Positions 14,767 through 19,091 of a stretch of 19,091 bases of DNA are shown in pieces; position 1 is the first letter of the stretch; every line of letters starts with the position of its first letter. The translations under genes and the position numbers were made by a program. This stretch comes from Prevotellaceae bacterium (GTDB taxonomy: Bacteria > Bacteroidota > Bacteroidia > Bacteroidales > Bacteroidaceae): assembly GCA_022508635.1 (NCBI GenBank), contig JAFLUV010000020.1, positions 1 to 19,091 of the forward strand, written 5' to 3'. The notes under the pieces are model-generated. The model saw only the letters and a program-made list of their open reading frames with translations, ran no database searches and was not told where the DNA came from.

Positions 14767-17634
14767 TCATTGAGGGGATGGAAGGACTTGGAAGCGATAA
14801 ATGAGGTGAAGTATGGCATATCGAGGCATGGAGTTGACCCACGTCTCCGTGCGTCCCTGGGCGTTGATGGCGTTGCGCACCTGACTTACCTGACCCAGTA
14901 TATCCACACCTTCCGCCTTTACGGCGAGTTTGTTCTTGAGGAAAGTCTTGGAGACGGACGCGTTCCATATCCAGTCCGTCGTATTGAGCGTGTTGTCGCT
15001 ATAGCCGCGGCGGCAATAGAGATTCAGGTCGGTGGCTATCTGCCAGCCGTAGTTGAAGTTCAGCACGCAGTTGGCACGCGCATTATAGTTCAGCGCATGG
15101 ATAGTCTCGAAAAGACCGAGGGCAGAGCGCGCACGAAGCCACGAGGCGCCGCCGCTGACGCCGTATGTCTTCTTGCCTGCCCGGTAGCTGAAGCCGGCCT
15201 GCTGGCCGACGGACAGGTTGCGCACCACGCTCTTCGTCAGCATTTCCGTCTCGGAGGCATAGTCCGCGGAGTTGACGTGGCCTGCGGAGGTCTTTCCGGT
15301 AAACTGGAAAGCGTCCGACCGGCCAAAGGGCACCGTATAGCCGACGTTGCCGTTCAGGCTCCAGTTCCCGTCCACGTTCTCCGGCCGCCACGTGTTCACG
15401 CCCGTGCTGCGGTCGTAGTAGCGTGCCTGGGCCACGGAATGATCCGTCCGGTTGTAGTTCACCTGCGCATTGACGGAGCGCCGGGTCTGGCTCCGGAAGT
15501 GGCTGCCCTCCAGTTTGGCGGTATGGGAGGCCGACTTGCGGAGACTGGGATTGTTGACGTAGATGTCCGTCGGGCTGGCGTCGTTCACGGTGTTCAGTTG
15601 ATAGGTGATGCTGGGCAGGGACTGCGAGAAGCTGTATCGGGCCTCAATCTTTGTCGTCCCGACCCCGGTCTGCCTTTGAAAGCCGAGGTTCAGTTTCGGA
15701 ACTATCAGCTGGGCGCTTCGGTTGATGACCGTATCGAGCGACGCCTTACTATAGTTCAGCTGCTCGCGGACAATATTGTCCGACACCGATGCAATGATTT
15801 CAATCTCGTCGGTCTCGTTGGGATAAAACGCCTGCTCTATTTCAATGCTTGGGATATAATAGTCTTGGGAGAGTTCGGAATTGAACGTATTGTTCAGGTC
15901 GAGGGGCAGCCGGCCGAAGTCGTAGGCCGACGGGCTTGCCAGGGCGTCGGACTGCTGTTCCCGAAGCTGCCGCAGTATGTTCTCACGGTCAAGCGAGGAA
16001 TGGCGGTAGTCGAATTTCGGCACCACAATCGTGCATTTCTCTTTTTCTTCTCTATAAGGGAAATACCACCACTCGTATGCCGCACCGGCGTCGACGTTCC
16101 ATCGGGTGGAAGACTGCGGATGGTATTGTGCGGTCCGGGCCGCAGCGGACTGGCCGGCCTGAAGGTAAACCGTGTTGGACGTGTTCTTGTCCCGCCGCCA
16201 TTCACCGTCGGCGTGCACCTTCAGGTTATCCCGCAGACCGGGCCGGGAAACGGTGGCCTGGAGTTTTTCCCTCGCGATGACCCAGTCGGACTTTCCGTAG
16301 CTCTCGCTCCCGTTGCGGTTCAGCAGGTAGGTGTTGAATGCGGACGCACTGCCGCCGAACAGCGAGTCGAGCGCCTCGCCGCGGTATTGCTCCGTCACCG
16401 GGAGCGTGAACGTTGCTTCGCGCGACGTCCGTGTGTAGTCGTTCTTCAGGTAGTCTACCGAGGGCGTGAACTCGATGTAGGCCTGCTTGCCCTTCCACGA
16501 CCAGCGGTGGGAGGAAATCAGGTGGAACTTGTCGTCCTTGTTCGCGGAGGCATAGCGGCCGTACAAGTCTCCACTGTCGAAGAACGATACGGTGCTCCGC
16601 CGCGTCTGCACGTCGGCCTTCTCGCCCGTGAGTGAGACGTTGCCCGCCAAGGTGAAGTCGCGCTTCTTCCACAGATAGTCCGCACCGCCCATCTTCAGAT
16701 CCAGTTCGCCGTCCTGTGCCCATCCGCCGCCCCACTGGCCGCTCGTGCCTGCCGACTGCATGTCTTTCGTGTTGTTGAAGTTGCCGTATACGGAAATCCG
16801 CAGCCCGTCGGCGAAGCCCAGCGCAAATGCTTTGCCCGCGTAGCGGTCGTCGAGGCCGTAGCCGCCGTCCGCGTTGCCGAGCCATCCGAACGAATACTGC
16901 TTCTTCAGCTGCACGTCCATCACGATGTCCTCGGAGTCTCCGGGGCGCTTCCCGCCGTAGAGGTAGGCGTCGCGTGCCTCGCGGTCATAGACCTTGATGC
17001 TCTTCACCGTGTAGGCCGGCAGGTTTTGCAAGGCGATTGTCGGATTGCCGGAAAAGAAGTCCTCGCCGTTGACCAGCAGGCTGCTCACGGGCTTTCCGTT
17101 GACGGAGATTACGCCGTCCTTCAGTTCCGCCCCGGGCAGCTGGCTCACAAGCGCGTCGAGCATGGACCCTTCGGCAAGGTCGAACGCCGCAGCGTCATAG
17201 ACGATAGTGTCTCCGCGCATCACCATCTTCACGCGCGTCCCCGCCACCGTCACTTCGTCGAGCTTCTTGTGCATCTCCCTTTGCATTTGGAAAAAACCGA
17301 TAGACAACATGCCCATTCGTGCGCTCTTTTTCTCAAACTGCCTGGACAGGCTGACGTAACCCTCCTTGTCGGCCCACAAGGTATATTTCCCGTTCGGCCC
17401 GGAAAATCTGATGGAATATCCGTTTGAACCGTCGTCCCCTCTCTCGGGAGCAGCCTCTATGGGTATTTTTATAGTGTCGTTCAGGTAAAGTTCAAAAGAG
17501 ACGTCGGATAAACCGGCTCCGCTAACAGCATCGACAACTCCTGTATATACGTTAAACTTCGATTCGTTTTCGCCGTAGCTACATATATGTAAGGATAAAA
17601 AAACGATGAACAATAATAAATATCTATGATTCAT
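14767..17634 (-). CDS. TonB-dependent-receptor-like outer-membrane beta-barrel protein
   Basis: The 955-residue product has a signal peptide (MNHRYLLLFIVFLSLHICSYG) and then a carboxypeptidase-regulatory-like beta domain at about 28-120 (VYTGVVDAVSGAGLSDVSF). A plug-like region at about 125-220 follows, with LDEVTVAGTRVKMVMRGDTIVYDA and SLLVNGEDFFSGNP. The remainder has the alternating pattern of a large outer-membrane barrel. This is the layout of Bacteroidetes receptor-like barrels that often lack a classical TonB box; I see none here. No SusD partner lies beside it, so it is not a normal glycan-uptake pair. The substrate is unknown. Coding is strongly G/C-rich, and the antisense strand is open over much of its length as a side effect. 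It is separated from the upstream barrel gene by 161 bases with a hairpin. Confidence 0.85.
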   Translation of the reverse strand: MNHRYLLLFIVFLSLHICSYGENESKFNVYTGVVDAVSGAGLSDVSFELYLNDTIKIPIEAAPERGDDGSNGYSIRFSGPNGKYTLWADKEGYVSLSRQFEKKSARMGMLSIGFFQMQREMHKKLDEVTVAGTRVKMVMRGDTIVYDAAAFDLAEGSMLDALVSQLPGAELKDGVISVNGKPVSSLLVNGEDFFSGNPTIALQNLPAYTVKSIKVYDREARDAYLYGGKRPGDSEDIVMDVQLKKQYSFGWLGNADGGYGLDDRYAGKAFALGFADGLRISVYGNFNNTKDMQSAGTSGQWGGGWAQDGELDLKMGGADYLWKKRDFTLAGNVSLTGEKADVQTRRSTVSFFDSGDLYGRYASANKDDKFHLISSHRWSWKGKQAYIEFTPSVDYLKNDYTRTSREATFTLPVTEQYRGEALDSLFGGSASAFNTYLLNRNGSESYGKSDWVIAREKLQATVSRPGLRDNLKVHADGEWRRDKNTSNTVYLQAGQSAAARTAQYHPQSSTRWNVDAGAAYEWWYFPYREEKEKCTIVVPKFDYRHSSLDRENILRQLREQQSDALASPSAYDFGRLPLDLNNTFNSELSQDYYIPSIEIEQAFYPNETDEIEIIASVSDNIVREQLNYSKASLDTVINRSAQLIVPKLNLGFQRQTGVGTTKIEARYSFSQSLPSITYQLNTVNDASPTDIYVNNPSLRKSASHTAKLEGSHFRSQTRRSVNAQVNYNRTDHSVAQARYYDRSTGVNTWRPENVDGNWSLNGNVGYTVPFGRSDAFQFTGKTSAGHVNSADYASETEMLTKSVVRNLSVGQQAGFSYRAGKKTYGVSGGASWLRARSALGLFETIHALNYNARANCVLNFNYGWQIATDLNLYCRRGYSDNTLNTTDWIWNASVSKTFLKNKLAVKAEGVDILGQVSQVRNAINAQGRTETWVNSMPRYAILHLIYRFQVLPSPQ

Positions 17635-17694
17635 TTTCTATATTTTGTTTCTAATTATAATTACGACAACAAGATTAGGCACAAGGCAGTCTTA

Positions 17695-17717
17695 CGAAAA
17701 AGATTACTTCTTTTTCG
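17695..17717 (-). terminator. Hairpin between the two barrel genes, possible terminator
   Basis: CGAAAAAGA at 17695-17703 and TCTTTTTCG at 17709-17717 form a 9-bp stem with a 5-base loop. Because its arms are runs of A and T it looks similar in both directions. It may terminate the upstream three-gene unit, but the stem is AT-rich and weak. The 161-base gap it sits in shows only a poor match to a minus-strand -7 box (TAATCTTG). Confidence 0.5.
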
Positions 17718-17795
17718 GATGCACGCTTATCTCTAAAGTATGGTATTCTATGTACCCTTTTTGATAAGTTCAGCGAGGGGGATACGGCGGCCGGC

Positions 17796-18536
17796 CTATA
17801 GTGCCAGCTTCAGGCCGACGGTCATGCTGCTGAACTTCGGGCCGTAGTCACTTTGCAGCACGTTGAAGGGATTGTACTTGTAGTAGATGCCGATGTGGTG
17901 GATGTTGATTTCCGCCCCGACACCGACCGAGAAACGATTCTGGTGCACGTTGCCGCTCTTCAGTTTTCGCTTCAGGCCGTCCTCGTAGTAGCGGGTCTTC
18001 AGCGAGCCGTATGGAGTGAAATACAGTTCGGGGCCGAGGGCAAAGTAGACCTTCCTGTTGAAATAATGGTAATATTTCAGCGGGACGGACAGGCTGAAGG
18101 TGTGGATGCGGCTGAACTTTGGCTCCGTGCCTTCGGGGTAGTCCTGCATGGTGATGATGCCCTGCTCGTCCTTGGCAAAGCGCTTGAAGCCCGTCACCCG
18201 GTAGTTCCTCCAGTCGAAGCCCAGTCCTATGCGCAGGAAGTCCTTCCGGCCGATTCTTGCCCTTGTGGCGATGACGTTGCCCCACTCAATCTCGTAGGAC
18301 TGTCCCATGTCTATGCTGACGTCCCGTGCCTGACTGACGCCCGTGATGAAGCCGAAGGAGAGGAAGCTGTTGGGCCTGCCCTTCACCGTTACTTTGTTCT
18401 TGTGTGCGCTCTTGACTTCGAGCATGGGCAGCTCAAAGTTCCAACCGCCGGGATTCTCGTCGTAATCGTTGTTTGCTGCCTGAACGTCTGTCAGTGCCAG
18501 CATAGCCAGAAGCATGGCCGTAAAATACTTTTTCAT
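17796..18536 (-). CDS. Outer-membrane beta-barrel protein (porin/PorT-like family)
   Basis: The 246-residue product has a signal peptide (MKKYFTAMLLAMLALTDVQA). From about residue 55 it shows repeated amphipathic strands with Gly and aromatic girdles: FLSFGFITGVSQ, DFLRIGLGFDWRNYRV, VYFALGPELYFTPYGSL, RFSVGVGAEINIHHIGIYYKYNPF. It ends in SSMTVGLKLAL, a usual barrel-closing strand. I place it in the general outer-membrane beta-barrel group seen in Bacteroidales; the cargo or role is unknown. It starts 20 bases after the end of the 153-aa gene and is surely co-transcribed with it. Confidence 0.75.
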   Translation of the reverse strand: MKKYFTAMLLAMLALTDVQAANNDYDENPGGWNFELPMLEVKSAHKNKVTVKGRPNSFLSFGFITGVSQARDVSIDMGQSYEIEWGNVIATRARIGRKDFLRIGLGFDWRNYRVTGFKRFAKDEQGIITMQDYPEGTEPKFSRIHTFSLSVPLKYYHYFNRKVYFALGPELYFTPYGSLKTRYYEDGLKRKLKSGNVHQNRFSVGVGAEINIHHIGIYYKYNPFNVLQSDYGPKFSSMTVGLKLAL

Positions 18537-18556
18537 AGTGCTTGTTGTTATTGTTG

Positions 18557-19018
18557 TTATTTCTTCTTGAACATCCGTCTCAATTCAGTAAGCGTTGCCC
18601 AGCCTTCCATGTAGGCCAGAGCGAGGCTGTAGCCGTCTGCATTCTTGCGGCACTGGTAACAGATATACCGGTGCATGCCTTTCCGGGTATTGGTCAGCTG
18701 CACGATGGCATAGTACAGGTATCCGTCCCGGTTTTCGAGTTCCAGATTGTCGTTATCGTCAGAGAGGCATTCCTTCATATCCTTGGTGAAGAGAGCCTCC
18801 GCTTTTTCTTGAAGCAAGCTGTCGGCCATGAACTTGACGGTGTGCAGCACCTTCAGCTTGTAGGGGACGAGTATGTTCCCCTTCATGAGACTTTTTTGTT
18901 GTATTTCCTGTTTGGGGACGATGTTGCCCTCAAAGATGTCGTTGATATGGAGGCCGTTCTGGGCCTGGAGGGGCAGGGTGATGCCGATGAGCATCAGTGC
19001 TATGAGTAAATGTTTCAT
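18557..19018 (-). CDS. Small secreted protein, possibly DUF6108 family
   Basis: The 153-residue product has a signal peptide (MKHLLIALMLIGITLPLQAQ) and then a mixed alpha/beta mature part of about 133 residues with no motif I can name with certainty. It resembles the small periplasmic proteins annotated DUF6108 that precede outer-membrane barrel genes in Bacteroides; this is recall and not tested. Mature cysteines appear near 100 and in YQCRKN. The start ATG overlaps the TGA of the upstream gene by four bases, which points to translational coupling, and the barrel gene follows 20 bases downstream. Confidence 0.7.
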   Translation of the reverse strand: MKHLLIALMLIGITLPLQAQNGLHINDIFEGNIVPKQEIQQKSLMKGNILVPYKLKVLHTVKFMADSLLQEKAEALFTKDMKECLSDDNDNLELENRDGYLYYAIVQLTNTRKGMHRYICYQCRKNADGYSLALAYMEGWATLTELRRMFKKK

Positions 19019-19091
19019 TGTTCGTTGAATAATTCTTTGAGTTGTTCTTCCTGATTTCCGTTGCTGAATATCTCTTGCAGGGCATCCTGCC
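19015..19091 (-). CDS. C-terminal end of an unidentified gene, cut by the window edge
   Basis: On the minus strand an open frame runs from the window edge to a TGA at 19015-19017. It encodes the last 24 residues of a protein, ending EEQLKELFNEQ. The stop overlaps the next start as ATGA, typical of Bacteroidales operons. The tail is acidic and likely helical; nothing more can be said without the rest. In similar operons the upstream genes are often a sigma factor and its partner, but that is only a guess here. Confidence 0.65.
   Translation of the reverse strand, partial: QDALQEIFSNGNQEEQLKELFNEQ

Noticed and set aside
14764..16635. 623-codon open frame on the plus strand
   Set aside because: It lies wholly antisense to the barrel gene. 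Its translation is rich in Val, Arg and Gly with no domain pattern, and is explained by the G/C-rich codon use of the real gene.

Overview
The window reads as a chromosomal segment of a Bacteroidales bacterium, most likely Prevotellaceae-like. Three things point there: TAnnTTTG promoter boxes with an upstream TTG about 20 bases away; a complete type IX secretion / gliding core cluster (porP-porK-porL-porM-porN); and Bacteroidetes-style biosynthesis genes, including a DAHP synthase fused to chorismate mutase and an archaeal/eukaryal-type glycyl-tRNA synthetase beside an FKBP-like lipoprotein. No phage, transposase, CRISPR, tRNA or rRNA is visible.

Layout. (1) 1-4587, plus strand: an aromatic amino acid operon. 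A promoter (332-362) drives an 18-residue leader peptide (385-441) in which ten residues are Phe or Tyr. An antiterminator/terminator pair (443-530) follows, then pheA (prephenate dehydratase), a class I aminotransferase, the DAHP synthase-chorismate mutase fusion and tyrA (prephenate dehydrogenase). Together these cover entry to the shikimate pathway, chorismate to prephenate, and both terminal branches to Phe and Tyr; the leader looks like a ribosome-stalling sensor of Phe-tRNA and Tyr-tRNA charging for the whole set. (2) 4602-6814, minus strand: glyS followed by the FKBP-type lipoprotein gene, convergent with tyrA. (3) 6815-7272: AT-rich divergent promoter region. (4) 7273-13481, plus strand: the type IX secretion core. 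PorP is an outer-membrane protein, PorK a lipoprotein that forms periplasmic rings with PorN, and PorL/PorM the inner-membrane proton-driven motor. (5) 13566-14480: tcdA (tRNA t6A dehydratase). (6) 14481-14766: a convergent intergenic region holding six 12-bp palindromic or near-palindromic sites spaced exactly 22 bp apart. (7) 14767-19091, minus strand: a 955-aa TonB-receptor-like outer-membrane barrel, a 246-aa outer-membrane barrel, a 153-aa secreted protein and the 3' end of one more gene, the last three tightly packed.

The observations most worth following are the complete Phe/Tyr attenuator ahead of pheA, the 22-bp-phased palindrome array at 14591-14712, and a shared basic SAR[K/R]xRR tail on the partner proteins PorK and PorN. 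All assignments come from reading the sequence; no database search was run.
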